Origin: Mastigocoleus testarum BC008
GTDB taxonomy: Bacteria > Cyanobacteriota > Cyanobacteriia > Cyanobacteriales > Nostocaceae
NCBI RefSeq assembly: GCF_001456025.1
Contig: NZ_LMTZ01000045.1
Span: 33,528 to 97,527 of the forward strand
DNA: 64,000 nucleotides
Direction: 5' to 3'
Position 1 is the stretch's first letter, and each line of letters starts with the position of its first letter. This document shows, piece after piece, positions 16,510 to 26,599 of the stretch. A program made the position numbers and the translations under genes. The notes below the pieces were generated by a model. The model had not been told where the DNA came from. It searched no databases and worked only from the letters and a program-made list of their open reading frames with translations.

Positions 16510-18528
16510 ATGAGAGAAACTATCCTAGATGTCCGCGACCTACAAGTGGAGTTTAAAAGCGATCGCAACATTGTTAAAGCAGTAGATCGTGTTGGATTCG
16601 AACTGCATCGTGGCGAAACCCTAGGAATAGTAGGGGAATCGGGTAGTGGAAAATCAGTTACATCCTTGGCGGTAATGGGTTTGATACAAGATCCAGGGAG
16701 AATAGCAGGCGGTGAAATTTGGTTTAACCCCCAAGAAGATGGTACGCCAATCAATCTGCTAGATTTACCTCCCGAAGAAATGCAATTATACCGGGGTGGG
16801 GACATTGCAATGATTTTCCAAGAACCAATGAGTTCCCTTAACCCAGTATTTACCATTGGTTTTCAACTGATTGAAGCAATTACCAGACATCAAAACATTT
16901 CTCCCCAAGCTGCACAACAAAAGGTAATAGAAAGTCTGCAAGAGGTAAAATTACTTCCCAGTGATGAAAAAATCACTCAACAATATATTGATGAAGGTAT
17001 ATCAGCCGAAGACACTCGCAGATTAGCCCAGTTAGTACAGCAACATAAAGAATCAATTCTCGAACGCTATCCCCATCAACTTTCTGGGGGTCAATTACAA
17101 CGGGTAATGATTGCAATGGCGATTTCTTGTAATCCAATGTTGCTAATTGCTGACGAACCAACCACCGCCTTAGATGTAACAGTACAAGCAACAATTGTTG
17201 AACTATTGCGGGAATTACAGATACGTCGCAACATGGCGATGATTTTTATTAGCCACGATTTAGGATTGATTGCTGAAGTCGCCGATCGCGTTGCAGTTAT
17301 GTACCGGGGAAAAATTGTCGAATCCGGTGCAGCAAGGGAAATTTTTACCGATCCCCAACATCCTTATACCAAAGGTTTAGTTGCTTGTCGCCCCACATTA
17401 GATCGTCATCCCCAGAAACTACTGACCGTTGCTGACTACATGACTGTTGAGGAAACAGCCACAGGGGAAGTGGTGATTAATCCCAAGGAACCCCCAAAAG
17501 AATTGGAAGTAACATCAGCAGAAATAGAGCAAAGACGAGCAGAATTAGAAAGAAAACCAACCGTCCTTCAAGTAAAAGATCTCACAGTTGGTTTTCCTGT
17601 GAAGGGAATATTTGGTGGTACAAAACGCCATTTTATGGCAGTTGATGGGGTTTCTTTTGATGTCAAACAAGGAGAAACCTTGGGTTTAGTAGGGGAATCA
17701 GGTTGCGGTAAAACCACCCTGGGTAGGACTTTATTACAATTAGTCAAACCAATGGGGGGTCAAGTTCTTTTTGAAGGTCGGAACATTACTGATATTAAGA
17801 AAAAATCCTTGCAGCAATTGCGACGGGAAATGCAAATTGTGTTCCAGAATCCCTTCAGTTCCTTGAACCCGCGTTTAAAAGTGGGAGATATTGTCATGGA
17901 ACCTTTAGTGATTCATTCAGTTGGTAAAACCAAGCAAAAGCGGCGAGAACGTGCTATTTATCTTTTAGAAAGAGTGGGTTTAGATGCGGGAGCAATGAAT
18001 CGTTATCCCCATCAGTTTTCTGGAGGACAGCGTCAGCGGGTTTGTATTGCTCGTTCCTTAGCATTAAATCCCAAATTTATTATCTGTGATGAATCCGTAT
18101 CAGCCCTTGATGTATCAGTTCAAGCACAGGTACTAAATTTACTTAAGGAACTGCAAGAAGAATTTAATTTAACCTACATATTTATTTCCCACGATTTGAG
18201 CGTCGTTAAATTTATGAGCGATCGCATTTTGGTAATGAACCAAGGTCAAATCGTCGAACGAGGTGTAGCAGAGGAAATATATCGCAATCCCAAAAAAGAA
18301 TATACCCGCAATTTAATTGCTTCGATTCCTACAGGTTCTCCAGAGAGAATGCGACAGCGTCTTCCTAAAACTCTACCTCAATTAAAAGATGAACTTTTAG
18401 GATTAGTCCAAGGAAATTCCGCTACAGTCCAAAATTTAATAGAAGCTCAAAAAAGCAAAACCCCAGACGAATCAGAAGAATGGATTTTGCAAAAAGTTAT
18501 CCAGGATTTAATTAGAGACAGAAATTAG
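16510..18528 (+). CDS. Fused two-domain oligopeptide/dipeptide ABC transporter ATPase
   Basis: Two complete OppD- and OppF-type ATPases are joined in one 672-residue chain. Domain 1 (residues 4-290) has Walker A GESGSGKS at 42-49, signature LSGGQLQR and Walker B MLLIADEPTTALD. A linker follows, then domain 2 (about 350-610) with Walker A GESGCGKT, signature FSGGQRQR and FIICDESVSALD, where Ser replaces the usual Pro after the Walker B Glu. Oligopeptide-type C-terminal extensions (DPQHPYTKGLVA and NPKKEYTRNLIASIPTG) are present after each. The fusion resembles GsiA/YejF and would energise import of peptides or similar substrates. Permease and binding-protein genes are not adjacent. The ATG at 16510 begins right at the domain. 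Confidence 0.93.
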   Translation: MRETILDVRDLQVEFKSDRNIVKAVDRVGFELHRGETLGIVGESGSGKSVTSLAVMGLIQDPGRIAGGEIWFNPQEDGTPINLLDLPPEEMQLYRGGDIAMIFQEPMSSLNPVFTIGFQLIEAITRHQNISPQAAQQKVIESLQEVKLLPSDEKITQQYIDEGISAEDTRRLAQLVQQHKESILERYPHQLSGGQLQRVMIAMAISCNPMLLIADEPTTALDVTVQATIVELLRELQIRRNMAMIFISHDLGLIAEVADRVAVMYRGKIVESGAAREIFTDPQHPYTKGLVACRPTLDRHPQKLLTVADYMTVEETATGEVVINPKEPPKELEVTSAEIEQRRAELERKPTVLQVKDLTVGFPVKGIFGGTKRHFMAVDGVSFDVKQGETLGLVGESGCGKTTLGRTLLQLVKPMGGQVLFEGRNITDIKKKSLQQLRREMQIVFQNPFSSLNPRLKVGDIVMEPLVIHSVGKTKQKRRERAIYLLERVGLDAGAMNRYPHQFSGGQRQRVCIARSLALNPKFIICDESVSALDVSVQAQVLNLLKELQEEFNLTYIFISHDLSVVKFMSDRILVMNQGQIVERGVAEEIYRNPKKEYTRNLIASIPTGSPERMRQRLPKTLPQLKDELLGLVQGNSATVQNLIEAQKSKTPDESEEWILQKVIQDLIRDRN

Positions 18529-18536
18529 GTTCAGTT

Positions 18537-18645
18537 AACAGTTAATGCGCAATACTTACAGTACGCTTACGCTAGGTCGCGCACGCAATACCTACGGTAC
18601 GCTTCCGCTAGGCGCTAACAGTTAACAGTTAACAGTTATCATTTA
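18537..18645. repeat. Heptamer and dispersed repeats
   Basis: AACAGTT heptamers flank two related copies of a dispersed repeat (CGCAATACCTACGGTACGCT type, the first reading CAATACTTACAGTACGCT). This is a convergent gap between the ABC gene and a MscS gene. The same dispersed repeat appears near 63563-63585. Confidence 0.7.
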
Positions 18646-18678
18646 ACCAATAACCCTAACTACCCGATCCCCAACCCC

Positions 18679-19689
18679 CTAATTATTCTGCAAATTAATA
18701 TCTCGAATTGGGAACGGAATATTAATTCCTTCTTGAAGATAACGTTTGTGTAATTTTTTGATAAATAAATGTTTTGCTTCCCTTTGGCTGAGAAACTCGC
18801 TTACAGGAATATAAACTTTATAATCAATACTAAAATCATTAAATGTATGAAATAAAATGAAAGGCTCTCTTTCAGTTATATCTGGCGATATTTCCTGCAT
18901 TACTTCTTTAGCTACATCTACAGTAATCCGCTCTACTCTTTCCAAATCGCTACTATAGCTAACTCCTACGTCCATTGTTACTGTAAGTTGTTTGATCGGT
19001 AAATGATAATTAGTAAATATTGCTGAACCCAACTGAGAATTAGGAATAATCACTACATTATTTGCCAGACTTTTAATAGTAGTAGTTCGCCATGTAATAT
19101 CTGTGATATATCCTTCTTGAGCATCTTGTAATTTGATATAGTCTCCAGTTTTAACTTGCTTGGAAAGAATCAAATAAAAGCCAGCAAATAAATTTGCTAA
19201 AGTATCTTGCAGAGCCAAGCCTACTGCTAAACCACCAATTCCTAAGGTTGTAACAATTGCAGCAATTTCAATTCCTATGGTTTGTAATATAATTAAAATT
19301 CCTAAAACCAAAACAACAGTTTTAGCAAGGTTAGAAATTAAAGAAGCAGAAATGCCTTCTTTTCTTTGAATAAATAGATTGACAAACCCAGAAGTTAGTC
19401 TGGCAGAAACTAAGGTAATTGAAAATAAGAAAATTACAGTGATAAACTTTTGTAGTGCCTCTGTGACATCTGGTTTTAACTGATAGGTGATAATCGCTGC
19501 AAATAAACCTGCCAGAAATAACCAAGTAAAAGTCATTCGATGCAAGGATGAAATAATAATATCACTACCTGGTATTTGCTTGCTGATGACAATATTTCTG
19601 ACCTTACTGAAAACGATTTTTTCACCAATTAATCCAGCAAATAAACCAATTAGAATACATGCAACTGGCACAATCCATTGCATCGTCAT
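18679..19689 (-). CDS. MscS-family mechanosensitive channel
   Basis: This 336-residue inner-membrane protein has four to five hydrophobic segments: about 5-22, 50-68, 84-100, 125-140 and the pore-lining one. The pore helix contains the Gly/Ala pattern IVTTLGIGGLAVGLALQDTLANLFAG typical of MscS TM3. The beta domain follows with GDYIKLQDAQEGYITDITWR and VVIIPNSQLGSAIFTNY. Such channels release solutes on hypo-osmotic shock. The start MTMQW has two Met choices. It is the smaller of two MscS proteins here. Confidence 0.92.
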   Translation of the reverse strand: MTMQWIVPVACILIGLFAGLIGEKIVFSKVRNIVISKQIPGSDIIISSLHRMTFTWLFLAGLFAAIITYQLKPDVTEALQKFITVIFLFSITLVSARLTSGFVNLFIQRKEGISASLISNLAKTVVLVLGILIILQTIGIEIAAIVTTLGIGGLAVGLALQDTLANLFAGFYLILSKQVKTGDYIKLQDAQEGYITDITWRTTTIKSLANNVVIIPNSQLGSAIFTNYHLPIKQLTVTMDVGVSYSSDLERVERITVDVAKEVMQEISPDITEREPFILFHTFNDFSIDYKVYIPVSEFLSQREAKHLFIKKLHKRYLQEGINIPFPIRDINLQNN

Positions 19690-19836
19690 AAAAAATCCTA
19701 TTTATTACAATCAAAATTAATTTATCAAAACCTGTGTTGTTTTATAGTGTTTCAAACATCACACTGAAAACTAAATGAAATTTTAAATACAAAAATTCTT
19801 TGTCTGGCTTGCACTTCAACGTTCCATAATTTAAGC

Positions 19837-20754
19837 ATGGACTTGCCAATCATTTATCACCCGGACTACGTTACCCCCTTACCTTCAGGACATCGCTTTC
19901 CGATGTCTAAATTTGGACAACTCTATGAACTACTTTTAAATGATGGGGTTGCAAATAGAAAACAATTCTACTCACCCGAACGTCCTGCAAAAGAATTAAT
20001 TGAGCTAATTCATATCCCGGACTATGTGGAAGCATATTATCAAGGAACCTTGAACCCCAAAATGCAAAGACGTATCGGGTTACCTTGGTCACCCCAAATA
20101 GTTAATCGTACTTGCACGGCTGTTGGAGGTACAATCCTCACAGCAAAATTAGCATTGCGTCATGGTTTAGCTTGCAATACTGCAGGTGGAACTCATCACG
20201 CTTTCCCCAACTACGGTTCTGGATTTTGTATTTTTAACGATTTAGCGATCGCACCTCGGGTCTTGCAAAAATTAGGTCTTGTATCCAAAGTTTTAATTGT
20301 GGATTTGGACGTCCATCAAGGGGACGGTACAGCATTTATCTTCCAAAATGATGACAGCGTATTTACATTTTCGATGCACTGTCAAATTAACTTTCCTAGT
20401 ACAAAACAACAAAGTGATTTAGATATTCCCTTGGAAGTTGGAATGGAAGATGATGATTATTTACAAACTTTAGCCAACTATCTACCAGACTTGCTCTCAC
20501 AAGTAAAACCAGACTTAGTCTTATATGATGCTGGAGTCGATCCACATATTGGCGATCGCTTAGGAAAGTTAGCTTTAACTGATGCTGGTATTTTTCGTCG
20601 AGAAATGCAAGTTCTTAGTACCTGTGTTGGTGCGGGTTACCCAGTTGCTTGCGTCATTGGTGGTGGTTATGCAGATGACATGAAATCCTTAGTTTGGCGT
20701 CATTCACTTTTGCACCGAGCGGCTACAGAAGTTTATCAACAATATCGACTTTGA
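19837..20754 (+). CDS. Histone deacetylase-fold (AcuC/HDAC-like) protein
   Basis: This 305-residue Zn-dependent amidohydrolase fold shows NTAGGTHHAFPNYGSGFCIF for the catalytic His pair. Asp158 and His160 in VDLDVHQGDGTAF are two of the zinc ligands, and a later Asp lies in LVLYDAGVDPH. GGGYADDM is the last active-site loop. Bacterial members deacetylate acetyl-lysine or small acylated amines; the substrate here is unknown. It is a single gene with no linked acetyltransferase. Confidence 0.9.
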   Translation: MDLPIIYHPDYVTPLPSGHRFPMSKFGQLYELLLNDGVANRKQFYSPERPAKELIELIHIPDYVEAYYQGTLNPKMQRRIGLPWSPQIVNRTCTAVGGTILTAKLALRHGLACNTAGGTHHAFPNYGSGFCIFNDLAIAPRVLQKLGLVSKVLIVDLDVHQGDGTAFIFQNDDSVFTFSMHCQINFPSTKQQSDLDIPLEVGMEDDDYLQTLANYLPDLLSQVKPDLVLYDAGVDPHIGDRLGKLALTDAGIFRREMQVLSTCVGAGYPVACVIGGGYADDMKSLVWRHSLLHRAATEVYQQYRL

Positions 20755-20765
20755 TTTAATTGTTA

Positions 20766-20803
20766 GGGAACAGGGAACAGGGAACAGGGAACGGGAAATG
20801 GGG
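20766..20803. repeat. GGGAACA heptamer repeat
   Basis: Tandem GGGAACA units, degenerating at the right end, form an STRR-type repeat between the HDAC-like gene and gshA. Confidence 0.8.
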
Positions 20804-20991
20804 AAAGTTAATCCTAGGGTGGCGTTAAAAATAGTCTGAACAGTCACGACTACAAACTACTAATTACACAAAATTTTACTGACACTTAATATTCTTATTA
20901 AATCTAAAGACTTAGTTAACGCGACAGATGCAGTATTTCGTTACCTCCGATACAATTTAATTAATAGGAGAGTCTAGGAGAAATAAAAAAG

Positions 20992-22128
20992 GTGCTATCA
21001 AAAGGCTTTGAAATTGAAATGTACACTGGTACGCCTAAAGCTGATGTCGTGGGACTCTCCGACAAGATTGTCTCTGCTCTAGATGGATTTGTTCGCGAAC
21101 CAGATAATCGTAATGTCGAATATATAACTGCTCCATCTATCAATTACGAACAGCAGTTATGCGCTTTGTTACGTCCTCGGATGCAATTAAGGAAATATCT
21201 TCAAAGTTTAGGGAACTATACCTTAATTCCGGGAAGTACTTTGTCACTGGTTGAGGATGATCGCTTTTTCCGTTCTGACCCAACTAATCCTTACCATAGC
21301 CACATTGAAAACGCTTACGGAACCAAAGTAGTTACCGCTAGCGTTCACATCAATATTGGGATTGACAATCCAGAAACATTAATGCGAGCTTGTCGAGTAA
21401 TTCGACTTGAAGCACCTCTTTTCCTTGCTTTGAGTGCTTCATCTCCGTTTATTAAGGGAAAAGCTTCCGGTTTCCATTCCACTCGATGGGGACTTTTCCC
21501 CCAAACACCCGAACGCGTTCCCTTATTTGAAAGCCATGCTCATCATATAAATTGGGTAGAAAATCAATTAGCTGATGGAAACATGTACAATGTTCGCCAC
21601 CTATGGACATCAGTAAGACCAAATGGCGATCGTCGTCCCTACGATCTCAATCGTTTAGAACTACGGATTTGCGACTTAGTTACGGACCCTATTGCTTTGT
21701 TAGCGATCGCAGCTTTTCTAGAAACCCGTCTAATACAAATTATTGATAATCCTAATCTCGATCCTTTAACGCAGTCCAAATTTTCTCCAGAAGATTTACT
21801 TACCATTACCACAAATAATGAAATTGCAGCCGCAACATCTAGTCTTGATGCTCAGTTACAACACTGGGAAGATGGTAGAAGTATAACTGCTCGAGATTGG
21901 ATAACCTATCTTTATGAAGATTTGCGCATCATAGCCAAAAGGAATGGTTTTAGTTGCTTCCTTTCTCCATTATTAAAGATTTTGCAAAGTGGTAACGAAG
22001 CCCAACAGTGGTTACAACTTCATGGTGTTGGCTTTAGCGCCAGAGATGTACTTATTCAAGCAATAGATACGATGAAAGAACGGGAACTTGAACTCGAAGA
22101 TAAGGTATGTTCTTCCTTAGCTGCTTGA
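20992..22128 (+). CDS. gshA: Cyanobacterial-type glutamate-cysteine ligase
   Basis: The enzyme couples glutamate and cysteine in the first step of glutathione synthesis. The 378-residue sequence starts LSKGFEIEMYTGTPKADVVG and contains FVREPDNRNVEYITAPS, ASVHINIGIDNPE, GFHSTRWGLFP and LNRLELRICDLVTDP. This is the arrangement of the GCS2-like family used by cyanobacteria. The start is GTG: AGGAG at 20976-20980 is well placed and no ATG precedes the conserved core. No gshB is adjacent. Confidence 0.9.
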   Translation: MLSKGFEIEMYTGTPKADVVGLSDKIVSALDGFVREPDNRNVEYITAPSINYEQQLCALLRPRMQLRKYLQSLGNYTLIPGSTLSLVEDDRFFRSDPTNPYHSHIENAYGTKVVTASVHINIGIDNPETLMRACRVIRLEAPLFLALSASSPFIKGKASGFHSTRWGLFPQTPERVPLFESHAHHINWVENQLADGNMYNVRHLWTSVRPNGDRRPYDLNRLELRICDLVTDPIALLAIAAFLETRLIQIIDNPNLDPLTQSKFSPEDLLTITTNNEIAAATSSLDAQLQHWEDGRSITARDWITYLYEDLRIIAKRNGFSCFLSPLLKILQSGNEAQQWLQLHGVGFSARDVLIQAIDTMKERELELEDKVCSSLAA

Positions 22129-22744
22129 TATTGAATGCTTGAGATTGAAGCTTCAATCGTAACGATATTAAATCAACCGATGAGCAGTTAGCTTCTGTCT
22201 AACTGCTTTTTTCATTAATTTCTCTTATCTACTAAGCATTATTCTGACAGACAGTTACTGTACAGGCATATTTCAGGTTCGCGCAATACTACATTTCCCA
22301 TAGAATATATTGCGAACACTTGTAAACAAATGGATTGATCCACCAAAAAATAATTCTTTGAAATAAATTTATCGAGTATTTAATCGGTTAATTACTCCCA
22401 CGACCTCAAAATTTTAGTCGAGCAAAAGCCAATAAATAGTTTTTTAATATTTCCTATCCTGTATTCTTTTGTTCATTTATCGTAAATTTTCTTTACCCGA
22501 ATAAACCCTAACAATACTTAGGTAATTTCAAACATCTACTTACAGCGAGGGATACTATTATTTGTTCTATTGAGTAAAAATACGCTTTTGCAAGCACTTT
22601 GAGGAAGATTTATCGTGACTTTTAAAATTCTAATCAATGCAAGTCGGTTGAGAAATATTAACAAAACCTATCAAATAACACTATCTTAAGGTAGATTACG
22701 TACTTGTCTTACATTGTTTTTCTTAATACATAAATTGATTATAT
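22129..22744. other. Gap between gshA and trmL
   Basis: After the gshA terminator the region holds an imperfect inverted repeat at 22277-22317 (GTTCG..CAATA with TATTGCGAAC) and AT-rich DNA. No gene is seen. Confidence 0.4.
22183..22212 (+). terminator. Rho-independent terminator of gshA
   Basis: The 9-bp perfect stem AGCAGTTAG / CTAACTGCT with a 7-nt loop ends in six T residues, 55 bp after the gshA stop. Confidence 0.88.
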
Positions 22745-23206
22745 ATGCCCCAAGTAGTATTAGTAAATCCCTTAATTCCCCCAAATACGGGGAATATTGC
22801 TCGAACTTGTGCAGCGACCAATACACAATTACATCTAATAGGACCTTTAGGATTTGAACTCAGCGATCGTTACCTCAAAAGAGCGGGTTTAGATTACTGG
22901 GAATTTGTTAAACTGCACTATCACGAGTCATTAGAAGCTTTTCGTAGGCAACATGAAGATATAGGAGGCAGATGCCTAGGATTCAGCGTTCGCGGCAGTA
23001 TTAACTATATTGAGTTTGAATTTCAGCCCAATGATTGGTTACTATTTGGCAGCGAAACTGAAGGTTTACCACCGACAGTAATTTCCGAATGTGATGCAAC
23101 TATTCATATCCCAATCAGCCAAGAGGGTGTTCGCAGCTTAAATTTATCTGTAAGCGTTGCTGTAGCGTTATTTGAAGCTCGTCGCCAGTTGGGTTATCTT
23201 CAATAA
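22745..23206 (+). CDS. trmL: tRNA (cytidine(34)-2'-O)-methyltransferase
   Basis: This is a SPOUT-fold methyltransferase that modifies the wobble nucleotide of certain tRNAs. The 153-residue protein has the TrmL motifs: N-terminal LVNPLIPPNTGNIARTCAAT, central LLFGSETEGLPP (knot motif 2) and IPISQEGVRSLNLSVSVAVA (knot motif 3). The length is that of the minimal SPOUT domain. It stands alone between two long gaps. Confidence 0.95.
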   Translation: MPQVVLVNPLIPPNTGNIARTCAATNTQLHLIGPLGFELSDRYLKRAGLDYWEFVKLHYHESLEAFRRQHEDIGGRCLGFSVRGSINYIEFEFQPNDWLLFGSETEGLPPTVISECDATIHIPISQEGVRSLNLSVSVAVALFEARRQLGYLQ

Positions 23207-24039
23207 ATTTAATTAATCACACAAATCATCATAGTTATTGTTAATTTAAGTGTAAATACACAACAAAATTAATTAAAAAGTTTAAAATTAATCAAAGATA
23301 AAAAATATACTTACACATCACATATTGGTTGTGTAAAAAATACAAATTTGTATAGTAGTTTTCCTGACGATCGCCAAATCTGCCAGTAATACCTCAAAGC
23401 AAGTGGGCCTAATATATAAGGAATTTATATAATTCATCTGATTCAGTCTGAGGATCGAATGATATATTTTAGTGATTTCGTATTTTTCCGGACTAAGGCC
23501 AAAGAAGGGTGAAAAGTTGTCTGAGCAGGAGTTTGAGCGAACGCCCCCAGAAATTCCACTATTGTGACAATTTGGGAGCGCAAAAACTCCTGCGAATTTA
23601 TACGGTTGAATTCTTAAGCAAAATCAACGTACATTCACTTTTTGAGTAGGCAAGTTAACTTGTAGAAATCTAAGGGATTACTACAGCAGGGAAACACCTC
23701 TTTTACGAAGTCTTTACATAAGCTTCCTTAGATAGCCAGTAAACTCGTCAAATATATACTTGTCTAGTTCTGGTTGGAAGGGGTAAAACAGATGAAGACA
23801 TGTGTAATAGAGAGACACGATAAGATAGCGGACTGTGAAACTGATTATTCAAAAACAAAAAAATTTATTCTTGTGTTTAGGGTGTGAACTTGTCTAAAAC
23901 TAGAGAAGCAGGTTAATCTTGCCTAATAATCTCTAGTGGAAGTGATCTTGATCAATTTTTATTAGCGATCTAAATCATTGACTAGTATCCGACTAGAAAT
24001 CGAGGTCAGTTAAGCGCTAGCGATCATAGGAGGTCGTCT
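23207..24039. other. Long leader region before the LysM/M23 gene
   Basis: This 833-bp gap contains the large hairpin at 23525-23593 and, at its end, the strong ribosome-binding site AGGAGG (24028-24033) that decides the TTG start. I looked for a cyclic-di-AMP riboswitch, often found before cell-wall hydrolase genes, and could not recognise one. Confidence 0.4.
23525..23593. repeat. Long imperfect hairpin
   Basis: Outer arms GCAGGAGTTT (23525-23534) and AAACTCCTGC (23584-23593) pair perfectly over 10 bp. Inner segments (CGCCCCC with GGGAGCG, AAATT with AATTT) extend it with bulges. It shares the core GCGAACGCCCCCA with the hairpin at 6968-6985, so it is probably a mobile or dispersed structured repeat. 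Confidence 0.65.
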
Positions 24040-26169
24040 TTGAAACGAGCATTAAAGAAGAGAGCAAATGCTGTGGTTGAAAACACTGTCAGCGATGATG
24101 CCTCGATGGGGCAGATAGAGGAATTGGATAATTCCAAGGCTTGTCGTCGAGCACGTACCAAAGCCGCCATGATTGGTTTGGCTATCTCGATGGGAGCTAC
24201 CAGCCTTTTGGTGACTCGACAAAGCGATCGAGCCCTGGCAGCAGAATCTGTAGGCAGCCAAAAAGCAGCCTCTTCTCTTCCTGCTGCTTCTGAGAACGAT
24301 GTAAATTTTGCCCCAAGAAAAACTTCGGAGTATGGAGTTTTTCCTAATGTAAGCGTACCGGATAACCCACAGACGGTAGATATCAAGGCAATACCTGAGT
24401 GGAAAAGGCTTGGCACAAAAGGACAAATAGCGGCACTGAAGTCAGCAAAACTTCCTTTACCTAAAGTAGTTTCTTCGCAAAGTGCAGTTAAGAATACAGC
24501 TTCGCTCAAGGAAACTCTTAAAACAGCCAAGCAGCAAACAGCAGTAAAAGTCTCTGGTCAGAGTAACTTTGCTGGCGAGCAAGTCGTATCATCCAACAGT
24601 CGCCCACGGACAATAGTCCCAACGACAAGCTTGGATACAAACGTTAATGCTCAACTTAAAGCTCAACAAGAGTTTGCTATTCAACGCTTACAGGAAAAAT
24701 CTAATAACCTAAGAGCAAGTTTGGCAAAGCTGCGTTCTGGGGGAACCAAGAGTCCATCTGCACTTTCCCACAACTCAGTCAAGTCATTAAACTCAACTGA
24801 AAAATCAGTCAACAGTGTTGCTCGGAATGGAAGGCAAATTTCGGATAATGTAAAAGCTTCCGAACAAGCCAAATCCATCAAAAGGTTTAACCCTGGTGTA
24901 GTTGCCAATATACCAGCACTTCCAGGTGTTGTTGCACCAAAAGAAACTCAACCTTATTCTGTTAAGTCAGGAGATACTCTAGGTGAAATAGCACAAAGTT
25001 ACGGTACTTCTGTTACCGAACTTGCAAGGGTAAATAAGCTTAACGATCCAGATAAGCTACAAGTAAATCAACAGATAGTTATACCTGGTCAGCAAGATCG
25101 CATTACTACTAGTGTAACAACAATTGCTTTTAACCCTCAATTTAAATCAAACGACCACTATCATGGTGGCAAAAATAAAGCATCTACACTTGCATCAAGT
25201 AAAATTGTTGGGGTAGATCCAACTTCTACTATTGGTTCAGAATTCATCAGTAGCATAAATCAATCCTCTACCGGAGAAGCAGCTTACGGTATGGGTGGTG
25301 AAGCTACACCCCTAGTTTTCGCTGAAATGCGCTTGGCAAAAGCTAAAGCAGCAAGTGATAAAAACCCGAAGTATAATCAACGTCTTCGCAGTTTAAAAGC
25401 AGAAATCGAAAGATTGCGGGCTAAGTACCGCGCTCAAAAATCTCGTGAAGGTAAAGCATCTGAAGTGGAAGCAGTTACACTTCCCCAGAACAAAAATGCT
25501 TCAACCTCTAGAAGATACATCAAACAAAACAATAATGTATCGGTACCAATTGCTGTTCCCACAGCAGGTAGCTCAAAATTAGCTACACAAAACAATGGGG
25601 CAGTGCCCATTCCCGTACCTCAACCAAAATCAGTATCTTCGATTTACGGTAGCCGCAATAGTTCACAGTTTATTCAACGGAATAACTCAGTTGTTACTCC
25701 CAGAACGAATAATCTTTCTACACCATTACCACCTTTAGCGGCGGCTGGCAGATACTTGCCCAGACCAATCGAAAATATTCAACCCAAATCCAAAGGTTAT
25801 ATTTGGCCAGCGAAGGGAGTTCTTACTTCTGGATATGGTCCACGTTGGGGAAGAATGCATAAGGGTATTGATATTGCAGCTCCCACTGGAACTCCAATCC
25901 ATGCTGCTGCTGCAGGTATTGTTAAAAAGGCTGGCTGGAACAGAGGTGGTTACGGCTACCTTGTAGATATTCGTCATCCAGACGGTACCATAACTCGCTA
26001 TGCTCACAACAGCAAGCTTTTAGTTAAGAAGGGTCAGCAAGTACAGCAAGGACAGAAGATTTCCTTGATGGGAAGTACTGGATTTAGTACCGGTCCCCAT
26101 TTGCATTTTGAAATCCGTCCAAATGGTCGGGCGAAAAACCCAATGGCTTTCTTGCCGAAAAAGAGGTAA
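24040..26169 (+). CDS. LysM and M23 peptidase (LytM/NlpD-like)
   Basis: This 709-residue envelope protein cleaves or senses peptidoglycan cross-bridges. After a charged N-terminus there is one membrane or signal segment (about 44-62) ending ALAAES. A long Ser/Lys/Gln-rich linker follows, then a LysM domain at about 304-349 (YSVKSGDTLGEIAQSYGTS). A second low-complexity stretch leads to the C-terminal M23 domain (590-705). Zn ligands and catalytic residues are intact: His607 and Asp611 in HKGIDIAAP, His656, and His687/His689 in HLHFE. The start is TTG, set by AGGAGG seven nt upstream. It should act in the periplasm in septation or cell-cell wall remodelling. Confidence 0.93.
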   Translation: MKRALKKRANAVVENTVSDDASMGQIEELDNSKACRRARTKAAMIGLAISMGATSLLVTRQSDRALAAESVGSQKAASSLPAASENDVNFAPRKTSEYGVFPNVSVPDNPQTVDIKAIPEWKRLGTKGQIAALKSAKLPLPKVVSSQSAVKNTASLKETLKTAKQQTAVKVSGQSNFAGEQVVSSNSRPRTIVPTTSLDTNVNAQLKAQQEFAIQRLQEKSNNLRASLAKLRSGGTKSPSALSHNSVKSLNSTEKSVNSVARNGRQISDNVKASEQAKSIKRFNPGVVANIPALPGVVAPKETQPYSVKSGDTLGEIAQSYGTSVTELARVNKLNDPDKLQVNQQIVIPGQQDRITTSVTTIAFNPQFKSNDHYHGGKNKASTLASSKIVGVDPTSTIGSEFISSINQSSTGEAAYGMGGEATPLVFAEMRLAKAKAASDKNPKYNQRLRSLKAEIERLRAKYRAQKSREGKASEVEAVTLPQNKNASTSRRYIKQNNNVSVPIAVPTAGSSKLATQNNGAVPIPVPQPKSVSSIYGSRNSSQFIQRNNSVVTPRTNNLSTPLPPLAAAGRYLPRPIENIQPKSKGYIWPAKGVLTSGYGPRWGRMHKGIDIAAPTGTPIHAAAAGIVKKAGWNRGGYGYLVDIRHPDGTITRYAHNSKLLVKKGQQVQQGQKISLMGSTGFSTGPHLHFEIRPNGRAKNPMAFLPKKR

Positions 26170-26207
26170 ATTTTCTCCGAATACAACTGAATAATATACC
26201 GTTCAGT

Positions 26208-26238
26208 TGAGGGAGTTTTTCTCCCTCATTTACTTTTT
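26208..26238 (+). terminator. Rho-independent terminator of the LysM/M23 gene
   Basis: The stem TGAGGGAG / CTCCCTCA has a five-T loop and is followed by TTTACTTTTTT, starting about 40 bp after the stop codon. Confidence 0.88.
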
Positions 26239-26410
26239 TCTCGCCAGTAATTGTAATAGATAATTAGCGAGTGATAATTTATTATCTCTTTTCCCGGTAG
26301 TCAATTTACTCTGATTTAAGGATTTATTAAAAATTTCCGTCAAGGGGTAGTCAAGAGTAGATTTGTATGATAACTTAATAATTAATGGAAAGCCTTAGTA
26401 GCTTAAGTAT

Positions 26411-26484
26411 GGCTCAGTAGCTCAGTTGGTTAGAGTAGGGGACTCATAAGCCCTTGGTCGTCAGTTCGAGTCTGACCTGAGCCA
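26411..26484 (+). tRNA. tRNA-Met (anticodon CAT)
   Basis: A 74-nt cloverleaf: the acceptor stem GGCTCAG pairs with CTGAGCC (discriminator A), the D arm is GCTCAGTTGGTTAGAGT, and the anticodon loop CTCATAA gives CAT. The T arm contains GTTCGAGTC. CCA is not encoded. It is read as elongator Met; a lysidine-modified Ile tRNA with CAT cannot be excluded from sequence alone. The position 31-39 pair in the anticodon stem is an A-G mismatch. Confidence 0.93.
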
Positions 26485-26599
26485 CTACAAACCTAATAAA
26501 TATAAAAAAATAGTAACCGATATTTGCAGATTCTACTAATAAAGTAGGTTTAAGTATCGGTATTTTTTGTTTTCATATCTATCTACTACATCGTCTAGT

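Noticed and set aside
23207..24039. Cyclic-di-AMP (ydaO-type) riboswitch before the LysM/M23 gene
   Set aside because: The genomic context suits one, but I could not find the conserved core elements; a covariance search would be needed.
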